Positions 28,131-39,811 of a stretch of DNA of 64,000 nucleotides are shown here, one piece after another. Position numbers and translations under genes: made by a program. Within the stretch, counting starts at the first letter, position 1. Each line of letters opens with the position of its first letter. Origin of the DNA: Candidatus Litorirhabdus singularis (lineage in GTDB: Bacteria > Pseudomonadota > Gammaproteobacteria > Pseudomonadales > Halieaceae); assembly GCF_026262625.1 (NCBI RefSeq), contig NZ_SHNN01000002.1, positions 310,001-374,000 of the forward strand, read 5' to 3'. The notes under the pieces are model-generated. The model was not told where the DNA came from and searched no databases. It was given only the letters and a program-made list of their open reading frames with translations.

Positions 28131-30152
28131 ATGGTCAAAGCATTTCAAGTAGTCTCTGAATTTGAACCGGCAGGAGACCAGCCGCAAGCTATTAGTGGTT
28201 TGATCGAAGGCGTCAAGGCGGGGCTGGCATCGCAGGTTCTGCTGGGTGTCACGGGCTCTGGTAAAACCTTCTCCATTGCCAACGTGATACAGGAGCTGCA
28301 ACGGCCAACCATTATTATGGCGCCGAACAAGACCCTGGCGGCGCAGCTTTATGGCGAGTTCAAAGAGTTTTTCCCCAATAACTCTGTGGAATACTTTGTA
28401 TCTTACTATGACTACTATCAGCCAGAAGCTTATGTGCCTTCCTCAGACACGTTTATCGAGAAAGACGCCTCCGTCAATGACCACATAGAGCAAATGCGCC
28501 TGTCGGCAACTAAGGCCCTGCTGGAGCGAGAGGACACCATAGTCGTGGCAACCGTGTCGGCTATATACGGACTAGGTGACCCTGAGTCCTATTTCAAAAT
28601 GGTTATGCACCTGACGCGCGGCGAAATCATAGATCAGCGCGCGCTGCTGCGGCAGCTAGCTGAACTTCAGTATGTGCGCAATGACACGGATTTCCATCGG
28701 GCGACGTATAGGGTGCGTGGAGATGTCATTGACATTTATCCGGCTGAGTCAGAGCGTGAAGCGGTCAGAATCGAATTGTTTGATGAGGAAATCGAAAGCA
28801 TCAGTCTTTTTGATCCGCTGACCGGCGCCATTGAGAAAAATCTGCAGCGCATTACGATTTTCCCTAAAAGCCACTATGTCACAACACGCGACGTACTAAT
28901 GAACGCGGTAGTGCAGATTGAAGCAGAGTTGGTGGTGCGCCTGGAGCAACTGCGCAGTAACAACAAACTCGTAGAAGCGCAGCGCTTGGAACAACGAACC
29001 AAGTACGATATGGAGATGATTCGAGAGCTGGGTTACTGCACCGGCGTGGAAAACTATTCCAGATACCTCTCTGGCAGAGCTCCGGGCGATCCGCCGCCTA
29101 CACTGTTTGATTACCTGCCATCAGATGCCCTGGTCGTGGTCGACGAGTCTCACGTGGGTATTCCGCAATTAGGTGCGATGTACAAAGGCGACCGCTCGCG
29201 TAAAGAAACTCTTGTGGAATATGGCTTTCGTTTACCGTCGGCCTTGGACAATCGGCCTTTGCGTTTTGACGAATGGGAAGGTCTGGTTCCGCAGGCAATA
29301 TTCGTATCGGCAACGCCTGGTCGTTATGAATTGGAGCATGCGGGTCGCATTGTGGATCAGGTGGTGCGCCCAACGGGCCTGATTGACCCTGAAGTGGAGA
29401 TACGACCGGCGACTACTCAGGTTGATGACTTGCTGTCGCAGATTGGCGCTACCGTGGCTAAAGGCGAGAGAGTGTTGGTAACCACGCTGACAAAGCGGAT
29501 GTCGGAGGATTTAAGTGAGTATCTGGCTGAGAACGGCGTCAAGGTCCGCTACCTGCACTCGGATATAGAGACGGTAGAGCGGGTAGAGATTATTCGCGAT
29601 TTGCGCCTTGGTGTGTTTGACGTATTGGTAGGTATTAACTTGCTGCGAGAAGGCTTGGATATGCCAGAAGTCTCTCTGGTAGCGATTCTGGATGCTGATA
29701 AAGAAGGCTTTTTGCGCAGTGATCGTTCTTTGATTCAGACCATTGGCCGCTGTGCACGGAATATTAACGGCCGTGCAATCTTATACGCTGACCGTATGAC
29801 CGGGTCTATGGAGCGTGCAATCGCAGAAACCGATCGCCGTCGCGAGAAGCAGGTAGCGCACAACAAGGAACACAATATTACCCCCAAGGGGATTCAGAAG
29901 TCTGTCACCGATATTCTAGAGGGCGCCTACAGCGCTCCGGGACGCGGGCGTAAGTCCCGTGACAAGAAAGTCGCTGACCGCACCGGCGCATATGCGGCCG
30001 AAGTGGTCAATCTGACGCCAGCGGCATTGGCGCGTAAGCTCAAGCAGATGGAAGAAACTATGTACGAGCATGCGAAGAATCTTGAATTTGAAGATGCCGC
30101 TCGACTGCGGGACGAGTTAACAGAACTCAAACAACAGGCTTTCATTAACTGA
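28131..30152 (+). CDS. uvrB: excinuclease ABC subunit B
   Basis: 673-residue helicase-like damage verifier of nucleotide excision repair. Walker [14 protein letters not shown] near 39-51, beta-hairpin region [12 protein letters not shown] near 92-103, VVDESHV (Walker B-like), helicase motifs [19 protein letters not shown] and TIGRCARN, and a C-terminal UVR motif ([15 protein letters not shown]) that contacts UvrC. Length is normal. No clear Shine-Dalgarno precedes ATG 28131. Its last codons contain the -35 element of tRNA-Val. Confidence 0.98.
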   Translation: MVKAFQVVSEFEPAGDQPQAISGLIEGVKAGLASQVLLGVTGSGKTFSIANVIQELQRPTIIMAPNKTLAAQLYGEFKEFFPNNSVEYFVSYYDYYQPEAYVPSSDTFIEKDASVNDHIEQMRLSATKALLEREDTIVVATVSAIYGLGDPESYFKMVMHLTRGEIIDQRALLRQLAELQYVRNDTDFHRATYRVRGDVIDIYPAESEREAVRIELFDEEIESISLFDPLTGAIEKNLQRITIFPKSHYVTTRDVLMNAVVQIEAELVVRLEQLRSNNKLVEAQRLEQRTKYDMEMIRELGYCTGVENYSRYLSGRAPGDPPPTLFDYLPSDALVVVDESHVGIPQLGAMYKGDRSRKETLVEYGFRLPSALDNRPLRFDEWEGLVPQAIFVSATPGRYELEHAGRIVDQVVRPTGLIDPEVEIRPATTQVDDLLSQIGATVAKGERVLVTTLTKRMSEDLSEYLAENGVKVRYLHSDIETVERVEIIRDLRLGVFDVLVGINLLREGLDMPEVSLVAILDADKEGFLRSDRSLIQTIGRCARNINGRAILYADRMTGSMERAIAETDRRREKQVAHNKEHNITPKGIQKSVTDILEGAYSAPGRGRKSRDKKVADRTGAYAAEVVNLTPAALARKLKQMEETMYEHAKNLEFEDAARLRDELTELKQQAFIN

Positions 30153-30168
30153 AGTCTGTCTATATAAT
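30140..30168 (+). promoter_or_regulatory. promoter of tRNA-Val, -35 box within the uvrB 3' end
   Basis: TTTCAT/TTCATT at 30140-30146 and TATAAT at 30163-30168 with 16-17 bp spacing; the tRNA starts 15 bp after the -10 box. Confidence 0.65.
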
Positions 30169-30182
30169 CGCCCCTGATTTTT

Positions 30183-30256
<74 letters not shown>

Positions 30257-30259
<3 letters not shown>

Positions 30260-30301
30260 AACGTAAAAGGGTCACCCACAGGGTGGCCCTTTTACGTTTG
30301 G
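30257..30301. terminator. long bidirectional hairpin terminator overlapping the tRNA-Val CCA end
   Basis: Two 21-nt arms (30257-30277 and 30281-30301) pair with one mismatch or wobble position around the loop ACA. The 5' arm begins with the tRNA's own CCA. Internal runs of A and T let it end both the tRNA transcript and the convergent P450 transcript. Confidence 0.85.
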
Positions 30302-30325
30302 CATGATCATTCGGTGAGAACGCGC

Positions 30326-31549
30326 CTAACCCTCCCGCTTATCAAACCCAATCACCATGCGCTTAAACCCATCCATGAAGTTGGACCGGAAATGCACGGG
30401 CTCTTCGATCAGCCTTAGATTAGTCATTCGCGCTGCTATTTCCGCGGTGATCAGCTCCAGCATCATGCGCGCCTGATGCACCCCAATACAGAAGTGTGGC
30501 CCGGCACCAAAAGTTCGGTACTGGCGGCGGGTATGGATAGGGTCACGGGTAATATCGAACCGATCGGGGCTATCAAAGAACTCTTCGCTCCGACTTGGTG
30601 AGCCCAGCACGCAGACCAACTTGTCGCCGCTTTTAACTGATTCGCCAGCAAATTCCATGTCGTGAGTTGCGGTGCGACGCAGATAAACCACCGTATTGCG
30701 ATAGCGCAGTATCTCTTCGACCGCATGGGTTACCAAGCCAGGATCGGCCTGGAGCAGAGCGTACTGGTCTGGATATCTAATAAATTCATATATTAGCCAG
30801 GCCGTGGTATTTCGTGTGGTCTCCATGCCGCCCACTATAAGATTGACGAAGAAACCGGCGTATTCCGAGTTGCTTAAGCTGCGTCCATTTTTGTCAGCTT
30901 GAAGCATATCCATGGTCATACTGTCTCTAGGATTATCGCGATGATCTTGGGCCAGCTTTTCGCCAAACAGGTAAGCCTCCATTGAAGCGGCGAATCCGGC
31001 ATCGCGATCTACGGCATACTCGGGGTCATTTGCCAGCGCAAGAGTATTGGTGATATCGGCGACATATTGGTAGTCCTCCGGCTTCACGCCCAGGAGTCCG
31101 TAAATGGCTTTCATCGGTAATTGCATAGCGACTTCTTCTACAAACTCACACTCGCCCTTATCAATGACAGCGTCAATTACTTGGGTTGCCATTTGCTGCA
31201 TTAAGTCGGCACGTGCTCTCAGAGCCTTCGGGCGAAACGCAAAATCCGCCATGGAACGGTATTCACCGTGCCGCGGCGGGTCCATGAATGTCAGGCTTTC
31301 CTGCTGTATAGCAAGCACATCGGGTGGAAAGTCTTCCAGTAGCGGGCTGAAATTATTGGTGAAATCCGCAGGTGTTTTTAACACGGTATCTATGTCATTC
31401 CGTTGCAGGACCAGCCAGTGACCGCCACGTTCATATTCATCTTCTTGCCAAACCAGACGGTGATTTTTGCGTAGGCGGGCAATCTCTTGTCTGGGCGTGC
31501 CTTGCTCAAAATTAGCCAAGTTGAGAAGTGTGGCATGTGGGCATTGCAT
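30326..31549 (-). CDS. cytochrome P450
   Basis: 407-residue soluble bacterial P450. The I-helix oxygen-binding motif appears as VGGMETTRN, the K-helix ExxR as EEILRYR, and the haem loop as FGAGPHFCIGVHQAR with the axial Cys. FMDPPRHGEYR near 88 is typical of the CYP125/CYP142-like and terpene/fatty-acid hydroxylating bacterial families. ATG 31549 with AAGAGAC upstream is preferred over 31591. No ferredoxin or reductase gene adjoins it. Substrate unknown; the SDR and sulfatase nearby and the second P450 at 54528 hint at steroid-like compounds. Confidence 0.93.
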   Translation of the reverse strand: MQCPHATLLNLANFEQGTPRQEIARLRKNHRLVWQEDEYERGGHWLVLQRNDIDTVLKTPADFTNNFSPLLEDFPPDVLAIQQESLTFMDPPRHGEYRSMADFAFRPKALRARADLMQQMATQVIDAVIDKGECEFVEEVAMQLPMKAIYGLLGVKPEDYQYVADITNTLALANDPEYAVDRDAGFAASMEAYLFGEKLAQDHRDNPRDSMTMDMLQADKNGRSLSNSEYAGFFVNLIVGGMETTRNTTAWLIYEFIRYPDQYALLQADPGLVTHAVEEILRYRNTVVYLRRTATHDMEFAGESVKSGDKLVCVLGSPSRSEEFFDSPDRFDITRDPIHTRRQYRTFGAGPHFCIGVHQARMMLELITAEIAARMTNLRLIEEPVHFRSNFMDGFKRMVIGFDKREG

Positions 31550-31689
31550 GTCTCTTGTGCGTCCTTGTACCGATTGAGGAAAGCCTATCATCGCACCGAC
31601 GATTCAAGACTGGCAAGTAACCAGCGCGTTGCTTACTCTGGATAGTGTTCGTACTATGTGCGCCGCATCTACAGTTCAGGAGAACTTTC

Positions 31690-32439
31690 ATGGCTAGTCA
31701 CGAAATTGATTACACACTGATCGGCGGCGATATGCAGATTGTCGAGATTACCTTGGACCCGGGTGAGACTGTGATTGCCGAAGCAGGGGCCATGAATTAC
31801 ATGGAAGAGGGCATCAGTTTTGAGGCCCGTTTAGGGGATGGCTCCGAAGCCGAATCGGGTATGTTTGGTAAATTGGTTGGCATCGGCAAGCGCGCCTTGT
31901 CGGGCGAATCCATGTTCATGACCCATTTCACTAACGAGGGTGACGCGCCGAGCCGAGTGGGCTTCGCGGCAGCTTATCCTGGGCGCATTGTAGCGGTAGA
32001 CCTGGCGCAGGTTGGCGGCGAACTTTTGTGTCAAAAAGATGCGTTTCTGTGTGCCGCGCGCGGGACTCGAGTCAGTATCGCTTTCAGTAAGAGGCTCGGC
32101 GCTGGCTTTTTTGGCGGAGAGGGTTTCATACTGCAAAAGCTCGAGGGCGATGGTCTGGCATTCTTTCACGTTGGTGGGACCGTGGTCGAGAAGCAGTTAG
32201 CTGGGCAGACTTTGCGGGTCGATACGGGCTGTCTTGCGGCATTCTCTACCGGCGTTGACTACAGTATAGATAGCGCCGGTGGGCTTAAATCAATGTTTTT
32301 CGGAGGTGAGGGCATGTTCTTGGCCACGCTGTCGGGCACAGGAACAGTTTACTTACAGAGCCTGCCGTTTTCTCGGCTCGCAGACCGCATTCTGGCGCAT
32401 GCGCCTAGTGCTGGGGGCGAAGAGAAGGGCGAGGACTGA
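31690..32439 (+). CDS. AIM24/TIGR00266 family protein
   Basis: 249 residues of the single-stranded beta-helix AIM24 fold. [21 protein letters not shown] near the start, a glycine-rich GMFGKL segment and [14 protein letters not shown] and [15 protein letters not shown] repeats identify the family. Function in bacteria is unknown. AGGAGA lies seven bases before ATG 31690. It converges with a tiny minus-strand frame that ends at the next base. Confidence 0.9.
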   Translation: MASHEIDYTLIGGDMQIVEITLDPGETVIAEAGAMNYMEEGISFEARLGDGSEAESGMFGKLVGIGKRALSGESMFMTHFTNEGDAPSRVGFAAAYPGRIVAVDLAQVGGELLCQKDAFLCAARGTRVSIAFSKRLGAGFFGGEGFILQKLEGDGLAFFHVGGTVVEKQLAGQTLRVDTGCLAAFSTGVDYSIDSAGGLKSMFFGGEGMFLATLSGTGTVYLQSLPFSRLADRILAHAPSAGGEEKGED

Positions 32440-32517
32440 TCAGTCTTTGCGGCGATTACGCACCAAATAAACGGTGCCGACAATCAGGATGATGAACGCG
32501 AGTTGAGCTAAAGACAT
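32440..32517 (-). CDS. possible 25-residue single-pass membrane peptide
   Basis: A short frame encodes one hydrophobic helix (SLAQLAFIILIVGTVYLV) with a basic end RNRRKD, a typical inside-positive topology for small membrane proteins. GGAAAC lies a few bases before the ATG. Its stop codon abuts that of the AIM24 gene. There is no homology evidence; it could be chance. Confidence 0.35.
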   Translation of the reverse strand: MSLAQLAFIILIVGTVYLVRNRRKD

Positions 32518-32646
32518 CAATGTTTCCGTTTTTTTCCGTACGGCACTATGCCTGATACGTTCCCTTGAGGGCAACCGCCCGCGCCAAATGGATGTGTTTT
32601 TGGCGCAGGCTTTGAGCGATCTCACGCGGTCGGGAGAACAATCCCT

Positions 32647-33522
32647 TTACAGTTGGGGAATTTCCTGCAGATCTATAGGCAGTTCCGCTCTACCATAACG
32701 CTCTGCGCGAGCGGTCAATGTGGCCTGAGCTTCTTCGACACGAATCATAATGACGAAGTTTTTGGCTTTGATGCCATCCAGACAATAGCGCGCCAATTCG
32801 TCCAGATCCTGCATTGGCAGTTCCATGCCAGCGGCTTCAGCAGCTACCTTGAAATCCTGCACCGTGGGTACGGGGTCGTAAGGCTTCTCGCGGGCCAGGT
32901 CAGTGGGCCGGTTGCGATCGGTGGTCCATATACCGGTATCAAGCAGTCCACCTGAGGGGTAGAAAACCGATGCTCCTAACTGGGTGTTCTCGCTTTCCAG
33001 TTGAGCTGCCAGACATTCACTGATGCATGAGACAGCAGCTTTACTTGAGGCGTAGACAGATTGATAGGGTAGTGGAGAGATACCGCCGTCACCGGATGAG
33101 GTATTGATAACGTGACCTTCCTCACCGGAGGCTAGCATCCGTGGAACGAACGATTGAATGCCATGGATAACGCCCATTACGTTAACGCCGTGAACCCACT
33201 TCCAGTCATTGACGGTAGTTTCCCAAACGTTTGCTGAGGGTGCAGCGACTCCCGCATTGTTGAACAATAGGTGGCAGGCACCATGATGCCCAAAGACGTG
33301 TTCGGCGAATGCCTCAACAGAGGCCTCATTGGAGACGTCAACTACCGCGCCGGATACTTCCCCGGCAGAATCAAACTCCGCTAAAACCCGGTCGAGAGCG
33401 GATTGCTCCACGTCGCCAATGATGACTTTGGCGCCTTCGGCTAAAAGTTCTTTGACTAATGAGCGACCGATGCCGCTTGCGCCGCCGGTAACCACTGCTA
33501 CTTTACCCGTAAAATCTTGCAT
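32647..33522 (-). CDS. short-chain dehydrogenase/reductase
   Basis: 291-residue classical SDR: TGGASGIGRS at 12-21, DVSNEAS, LLFNNAGVAAP, an SSGDGG strand and YASSK with catalytic Tyr and Lys. It has a longer C-terminal part than usual (about 250 for the family), including a PMQDLDELARYCLDGI segment. It oxidises or reduces an alcohol/ketone with NAD(P); substrate not known. Divergent from the sulfatase gene. Confidence 0.9.
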   Translation of the reverse strand: MQDFTGKVAVVTGGASGIGRSLVKELLAEGAKVIIGDVEQSALDRVLAEFDSAGEVSGAVVDVSNEASVEAFAEHVFGHHGACHLLFNNAGVAAPSANVWETTVNDWKWVHGVNVMGVIHGIQSFVPRMLASGEEGHVINTSSGDGGISPLPYQSVYASSKAAVSCISECLAAQLESENTQLGASVFYPSGGLLDTGIWTTDRNRPTDLAREKPYDPVPTVQDFKVAAEAAGMELPMQDLDELARYCLDGIKAKNFVIMIRVEEAQATLTARAERYGRAELPIDLQEIPQL

Positions 33523-33699
33523 TATTGCTTCCCAAGTCTGTTAAAAAACTGAAGCAGATTATTTCCCACCACATGGGTCTTGGCAATCGGGAATAGGCTA
33601 ACAATGCGCACTAGACAGGCCGTAATCCAAATTAGCAGCGAATCAGTATTAACTGCTATATACTCCCGCTGATAAGTATCTAATTACAGGAAATTTCAA

Positions 33700-35220
33700 A
33701 TGCGCGTTTTACTCACTTTAGGTCTGTTGGTGTGCTCTCAGCTGGCGCTGGCAGCAGAGAAGCCCAATATTTTGGTCATTTGGGGCGACGACATTGGTCG
33801 CTCTAATATCTCTGCTTATACCATGGGCATGATGGGCTACAGTACGCCCAATATTGATCGTATCGCCAACGAGGGTATGATCTTCACGGATTACTACGGT
33901 GAGCAGAGCTGCACGGCAGGTCGGTCTTCTTTTATCATGGGGCAGTCAGTGTTCCGCACCGGTCTGAGTAAGGTAGGTTTACCGGGTTCCCCGCTAGGTA
34001 TGCGTGAGGAAGACCCCACCATTGCCGGCTTGCTGAAAAACCACGGCTACGCTACCGGGCAGTTTGGCAAGAATCACTTGGGTGATCGCGACGACATGCT
34101 GCCAACCAATCACGGATTCGATGAGTTTCTGGGCAATCTTTACCACCTCAACGCTGAGGAAGAGCCTGAGCTGCCTGATTACCCGACCAATCCAGAGTTC
34201 CGCAAAAAGTATGGCCCGCGCGGGGTTATCAAGTCTTCTGCCGATGGTCAGATTGAGGATACGGGTCCGCTGACCAAGAAGCGCATGGAGACGGTCGATG
34301 ACGAAACCGTCGCAGCAGCGCAAAAGTTTATCGAGACTCAGGCTAAGGCAGACAAGCCGTTTTTCGTCTGGTGGAGCGGTACCCGCATGCACTTTCGCAC
34401 TCACGTCAAGCCAGAGCTCCGTGGCATCAGTGGCCAGAACGAATATAGCGATGGCATGATGGAGCACGACATGCATATAGGCATGTTCCTCCAGCAGCTT
34501 GATGACTTGGGCATTGCGGACAACACTATCGTGTTTTATTCGACTGATAACGGTCCACACATGAATACCTGGCCTGATGCAGCGATGACGCCATTCCGCG
34601 GCGAGAAGAATACTAACTGGGAAGGTGGCTGGCGCGTACCGGCTATGGTCCGCTGGCCTGGCAAGATTGAGGCTGATGCTGTCTCCAACGAAATCATGCA
34701 CCACATGGATTGGTTGCCTACGTTCTTGGCGGTCGCCGGAGAGCCTGATGTTAAAGAGAAGTTGCTGTCAGGGCACCGCGCCATGGGCCGGAAGTACAAG
34801 GTGCATTTGGATGGGTACAACTTCTTACCTTATCTCACGGGTGAAACTGAAACTGCTCCCCGCGATGAAATCTTTTACTTCTCCGACGATGGCGATCTGA
34901 CCGCATTACGCTATCAGGACTGGAAGCTGATCTTTATGGAGCAGCGAGCTGAAGCGACTATGCAGGCATGGATCGAGCCTTTCGTGCCGCTTCGCGTCCC
35001 CATGATATATAACCTGCGCCGCGATCCGTATGAGCGCGCTAGCATTACTTCCAATACCTACTTTGACTGGTTGCTTGATCATGTCTTCCTGTTGGTTCCT
35101 GCGCAGGAGTATGTAGGTGAGTTCCTGGCTACCTTCAAGAAATACCCGCCACGTCAGAAAGCCGCGAGCTTCTCGCTGGACCAGGTGATGGACAAACTCC
35201 AGGACGGCGTGGCCAGATAA
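33700..35220 (+). CDS. secreted type I sulfatase
   Basis: 506 residues: a signal peptide (about 1-19, cleavage near LALA-AE), metal Asp30/Asp31 in WGDDIGRS, and the maturation motif CTAGR at 71-75, whose Cys would become formylglycine. Later elements include GKNHLGDR, FYSTDNGPH and HHMDWLPTFLAVAG. It should hydrolyse sulfate esters in the periplasm. The Cys-type motif needs a maturase, not present in the window. Substrate not determinable; it is not beside polysaccharide genes. Confidence 0.92.
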   Translation: MRVLLTLGLLVCSQLALAAEKPNILVIWGDDIGRSNISAYTMGMMGYSTPNIDRIANEGMIFTDYYGEQSCTAGRSSFIMGQSVFRTGLSKVGLPGSPLGMREEDPTIAGLLKNHGYATGQFGKNHLGDRDDMLPTNHGFDEFLGNLYHLNAEEEPELPDYPTNPEFRKKYGPRGVIKSSADGQIEDTGPLTKKRMETVDDETVAAAQKFIETQAKADKPFFVWWSGTRMHFRTHVKPELRGISGQNEYSDGMMEHDMHIGMFLQQLDDLGIADNTIVFYSTDNGPHMNTWPDAAMTPFRGEKNTNWEGGWRVPAMVRWPGKIEADAVSNEIMHHMDWLPTFLAVAGEPDVKEKLLSGHRAMGRKYKVHLDGYNFLPYLTGETETAPRDEIFYFSDDGDLTALRYQDWKLIFMEQRAEATMQAWIEPFVPLRVPMIYNLRRDPYERASITSNTYFDWLLDHVFLLVPAQEYVGEFLATFKKYPPRQKAASFSLDQVMDKLQDGVAR

Positions 35221-35240
35221 AGGGCCGCGTCAAAGACGAC

Positions 35241-35348
35241 ATGAATTTCGCCCTACAGGGCGCGCCACGCCCCCTGTAGGAAGAGTTCATTCTTCCATTC
35301 CCACCCTGAAAGCACTCAACAGGCAGAATAAATTCCGCCCTACAGCGG
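35241..35348. repeat. cluster of three interspersed repeat copies, one inverted
   Basis: Copies at 35241-35260 (plus), 35271-35292 (minus) and 35323-35348 (plus) share the word CCTACAG with GAAT.AA.TC flanks. The first two form a hairpin through CCTACAGGG and CCCTGTAGG (35252-35260, 35272-35280). They match the copy at 17810. Non-coding; the cluster follows the sulfatase stop and could also help terminate transcription. Confidence 0.65.
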
Positions 35349-35473
35349 CGTCTCTGCCTGTGGTATTATCGCGCGCTAACTTCAACCTCAATCGATCAGC
35401 ATCCACACTTCCAGTAAATGAGCTGACTCACGTGGCCTTTAGTAGGGGCCACCACTGACATAGGACAGCAGCA

Positions 35474-37399
35474 ATGCCAGTAATTACCCTGCCTGACGGC
35501 TCTCAACGCACGTTTGAGCAACCTGTTTCCGTACATGAAGTCGCAGCCGACATAGGCCCCGGTCTGGCCAAGGCGGCCTTGGCTGGAAAAGTCGATGGTC
35601 GTGAGGTTGATACTTCCTTTGTTATTGAGTCCGATGCCGAGCTGGCAATCATTACTGATCGTGATGAGGAGGGCTTGGAGGTTATCCGCCATTCCACTGC
35701 GCACCTGCTGGCAATGGCGACACAGGAGCTGTTTCCCGGTGTCCAGGTGACCATCGGCCCTGTTATAGAAGATGGCTTCTACTACGACTTTGCTTCCGGC
35801 CATGCTTTTTCCACTGAAGATCTCGGAAAAATTGAAAAACGCATGGAAGAAATCGTGCGCGATAATGTGATCGTCGAACGGGTTGTGATGACTCGCGATG
35901 CCGCCATCAAGACCTTCCGCGAGATGGGAGAACACTACAAAGTTCAAATTATAGAAGCGCTGCCCGAGGGCGAAGAAATTAGTCTGTATCGGCAAGGGCC
36001 GTGGATGGATTTGTGTCGGGGCCCCCACGTCCCCAGTACTGGCAAACTACAGGCCTTTAAGTTAACCAAAGTTGCTGGCGCATACTGGCGCGGTGACTCG
36101 AAGAACGAAATGCTACAGCGTGTGTATGGCACAGCCTGGCGCAATAAAAAGGAACTCAAGGCCTACTTGCGGCGTATTGACGAGGCGGAGAAGCGCGACC
36201 ACCGTAAGTTGGGTAAGAAATTTGACCTGTTTCATATGCAAGAAGAAGCTCCGGGGATGGTGTTTTGGCACCCCAAAGGCTGGAGTATCTATCAGACCAT
36301 TGAACAGTATATGCGCGAGCAGCAGCGGCTACATGATTACTCAGAGATCAAAACCCCTCAATTAGTCGACATGTCACTGTGGGAAAAGTCTGGCCACGCG
36401 GATAAGTTCGGTGATGACATGTTCATGCTCAAGACCGAAGACCGTGACTTCGCTGTAAAACCAATGAACTGCCCATGTCACGTTCAGGTCTTTAATCAGG
36501 GCCTGAAGAGCTATCGTGACTTGCCACTGCGGTTGGCCGAGTTCGGCTCCTGTCACCGCAATGAACCCTCGGGTTCACTGCACGGCATTATGCGCGTACG
36601 GGGCTTCGTGCAAGATGATGCGCATGTTTTTTGCACAGAGGAACAGGTGCAGCCGGAAGTATCCAAGTTTATCGATTTTTTGCACGAGGTATATGCCGAC
36701 TTTGGCTTTGAGGAGGTCATATACCGGCTCTCAACGCGTCCCGAACAACGCGTGGGTAGCGACGAAGACTGGGATCGGGCTGAGGCTGCCTTGGCCAAAG
36801 CGCTGGATAATCACGAGCTACCTTGGCAGGAGCTGCCGGGTGAGGGTGCTTTTTACGGCCCCAAGATCGAGTTTTCGTTGAAGGACTGTATTGGCAGGGT
36901 ATGGCAACTGGGCACTATTCAAGTTGATTTTTCGATGCCAGCGCGCCTCGATGCCCAGTATGTCGCTGAGGATGGATCGCGTCAGGTTCCGGTGATGCTG
37001 CACCGCGCTATCCTGGGTTCGTTTGAGCGTTTTATCGGTATTTTGATTGAGCAGTACGAGGGTAACTTCCCGGTCTGGCTGGCGCCGGAGCAGGCCGTTA
37101 TTCTCAATATTACGGACAAACAGGCCGAATATAGCAAAAAGGTGGAAGATTCCTTAAGAAACAAAGGGTTTCGGGTCATTTCGGACTTGAGAAATGAGAA
37201 AATCGGCTTTAAAATCCGCGAGCACACAATTCAGCGCATTCCTTATCTGTTAGTAGTAGGGGATCGTGAAGCAGAAACAGACACTGTGGCCGTGCGTGCA
37301 CGCAATGGTGAGGACCTGGGATCAATGAGTATTGATGCCGTAAGTGGGTTGCTCAGCCAGGACGTAGCGCGTCGCGGTCGTATTGCAATGGAGAAGTAG
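35474..37399 (+). CDS. thrS: threonyl-tRNA synthetase
   Basis: 641-residue class II synthetase: TGS domain (1-62, [19 protein letters not shown]), second editing-type domain with [10 protein letters not shown] and the HxxxH pair, catalytic core with [10 protein letters not shown] (zinc Cys), [15 protein letters not shown] (motif 2) and [16 protein letters not shown] (motif 3), then the anticodon-binding domain. TATTAT about 110 bp upstream is a possible -10 box. The infC initiation codon directly abuts its stop. Confidence 0.98.
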   Translation: MPVITLPDGSQRTFEQPVSVHEVAADIGPGLAKAALAGKVDGREVDTSFVIESDAELAIITDRDEEGLEVIRHSTAHLLAMATQELFPGVQVTIGPVIEDGFYYDFASGHAFSTEDLGKIEKRMEEIVRDNVIVERVVMTRDAAIKTFREMGEHYKVQIIEALPEGEEISLYRQGPWMDLCRGPHVPSTGKLQAFKLTKVAGAYWRGDSKNEMLQRVYGTAWRNKKELKAYLRRIDEAEKRDHRKLGKKFDLFHMQEEAPGMVFWHPKGWSIYQTIEQYMREQQRLHDYSEIKTPQLVDMSLWEKSGHADKFGDDMFMLKTEDRDFAVKPMNCPCHVQVFNQGLKSYRDLPLRLAEFGSCHRNEPSGSLHGIMRVRGFVQDDAHVFCTEEQVQPEVSKFIDFLHEVYADFGFEEVIYRLSTRPEQRVGSDEDWDRAEAALAKALDNHELPWQELPGEGAFYGPKIEFSLKDCIGRVWQLGTIQVDFSMPARLDAQYVAEDGSRQVPVMLHRAILGSFERFIGILIEQYEGNFPVWLAPEQAVILNITDKQAEYSKKVEDSLRNKGFRVISDLRNEKIGFKIREHTIQRIPYLLVVGDREAETDTVAVRARNGEDLGSMSIDAVSGLLSQDVARRGRIAMEK

Positions 37400-37933
37400 A
37401 TTATCAAAAAAGAGAAAGGCAAGGGCAAGCGCTCGCCGATTAACGAAGAAATTGTAGCAACAACCGTACGTTTAATTGGTGCCGAAGGTGAGCCGATGGG
37501 GATTGTTCCCCTCACCGAGGCGCGTGCTGCAGCTGAGGCTGCCACACTGGACCTTGTCCAGATTACAGATTCTGAGCCCGTGGTCTGCAAGTTGATGGAT
37601 TACGGCAAACATGTGTTCGAAGCGAAGAAGCAAAAGGCTGCTCAGAAGAAGAAGCAGAAGCGGACACAAGTTAAAGAAATGAAGTTTCGTCCAGGGACGG
37701 AGGAAGGGGATTACCAGGTAAAACTACGCAACCTGGTACGTTTCCTTGAAAGCGGGGATAAGGCCAAAGTCACACTACGATATCGTGGACGTGAAATGGC
37801 CCACCAGGAAATTGGCATGGAGCTACTCAAACGAGTAGAAGCTGATCTGGCCGAGTTAGGTAATGTTGAGCAATTTCCGAAAATGGAAGGTCGACAGCTA
37901 ACTATGGTAATCGCCCCAAAGAAGAAGACTTAG
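37400..37933 (+). CDS. infC: translation initiation factor IF-3, with AUU start codon
   Basis: 177 residues. Reading back in frame from the obvious core ([43 protein letters not shown]) gives [17 protein letters not shown] and an ATT at 37400, the first base after the thrS stop. GGAG lies six bases upstream. The rare AUU start is the classical way IF-3 represses its own translation by discriminating against non-standard codons. The first ATG in frame (37496) would remove the conserved N-terminus. Confidence 0.95.
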   Translation: MIKKEKGKGKRSPINEEIVATTVRLIGAEGEPMGIVPLTEARAAAEAATLDLVQITDSEPVVCKLMDYGKHVFEAKKQKAAQKKKQKRTQVKEMKFRPGTEEGDYQVKLRNLVRFLESGDKAKVTLRYRGREMAHQEIGMELLKRVEADLAELGNVEQFPKMEGRQLTMVIAPKKKT

Positions 37934-37991
37934 CGGCCCGTGAATGCCCTAAGATCTATTTTATTAACCAACTGCAAATGCGGAGTTTATT

Positions 37992-38186
37992 ATGCCTAAA
38001 GCAAAAATTCACAGCGGGGCTGCCAAACGCTTTAAAAAGACCGGAAGCGGTTACAAGCGTAAGTGCATGCACAAGTCTCACATCTTGACCAAGATGACCA
38101 CTAAGCGTAAGCGCCAGTTGCGAGGTACCCGTGGGGTGCACGAAAACGACAAACCGCTGATTGACCGCATGATGCGGGCCAAATAA
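37992..38186 (+). CDS. rpmI: 50S ribosomal protein L35
   Basis: 64-residue basic protein ([20 protein letters not shown] start, C-terminal DRMMRAK). Standard infC-rpmI-rplT order; GCGGAG precedes the ATG. In E. coli L20 represses this pair by binding the rpmI leader; the leader here was not folded. Confidence 0.97.
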   Translation: MPKAKIHSGAAKRFKKTGSGYKRKCMHKSHILTKMTTKRKRQLRGTRGVHENDKPLIDRMMRAK

Positions 38187-38217
38187 CGCTTACTGATTCG
38201 AGAGATAGGAGAAGACT

Positions 38218-38574
38218 ATGCCCCGCGTAAAACGTGGTGTGGTGGCTCACCGCCGTCACAAAAAAGTTCTAAAGCAAGCCAAGGGTTACTACGGTGCGCG
38301 TTCGCGCGTATTTCGTGTTGCCAAGCAAGCCGTTACCAAGGCTGGCCAGTATGCCTACCGTGACCGTCGTCAGCGCAAGCGTCAATTTCGCGCGCTGTGG
38401 ATCACTCGCATCAACGCCCAGTCTCGTGCCAATGGCTTGAGTTACAGCCGTTTGATCAATGGCCTTAAAAAGGCTGATATTGCCCTGGATCGTCGCGTTT
38501 TGGCGGACCTGGCAGTACACGACAAGCCGGCTTTTACAGCGATCGTGGAGCAAGCGAAGGCCGCATTGGCCTAA
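38218..38574 (+). CDS. rplT: 50S ribosomal protein L20
   Basis: 118 residues, start [19 protein letters not shown], with [18 protein letters not shown] and [15 protein letters not shown]-like segments typical of L20. TAGGAGA precedes the ATG. A terminator lies 59 bp after the stop. Confidence 0.97.
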   Translation: MPRVKRGVVAHRRHKKVLKQAKGYYGARSRVFRVAKQAVTKAGQYAYRDRRQRKRQFRALWITRINAQSRANGLSYSRLINGLKKADIALDRRVLADLAVHDKPAFTAIVEQAKAALA

Positions 38575-38632
38575 GCCCACCCTCACCGCAACGCTTTACA
38601 GCATCGCGGTTCGCTGGCTACATGTAAAAATC

Positions 38633-38665
38633 AAAGGGAAAGGGCTCTGCTCTTTCCCTTTTTTT
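38633..38665 (+). terminator. rho-independent terminator after rplT
   Basis: AAAGGGAAAG (38633-38642) pairs with CTTTCCCTTT (38652-38661), followed by further T residues. It separates thrS-rplT from pheST. Confidence 0.9.
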
Positions 38666-38716
38666 GTCAGATTCAGGAGTGCCGATAGCCTAGAGTGATT
38701 CGGTATCTACCAATAA

Positions 38717-39760
<1,044 letters not shown>

Positions 39761-39811
39761 TACTGCGGCGAAGTCCTATAGCGGCAAAAGCTTTAACTAA
39801 CAGGATCAAAC

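Noticed and set aside
33994-34704. Minus-strand frame of 236 codons inside the sulfatase gene
   Set aside because: Antisense of a conserved sulfatase; lacks a ribosome site and motif.
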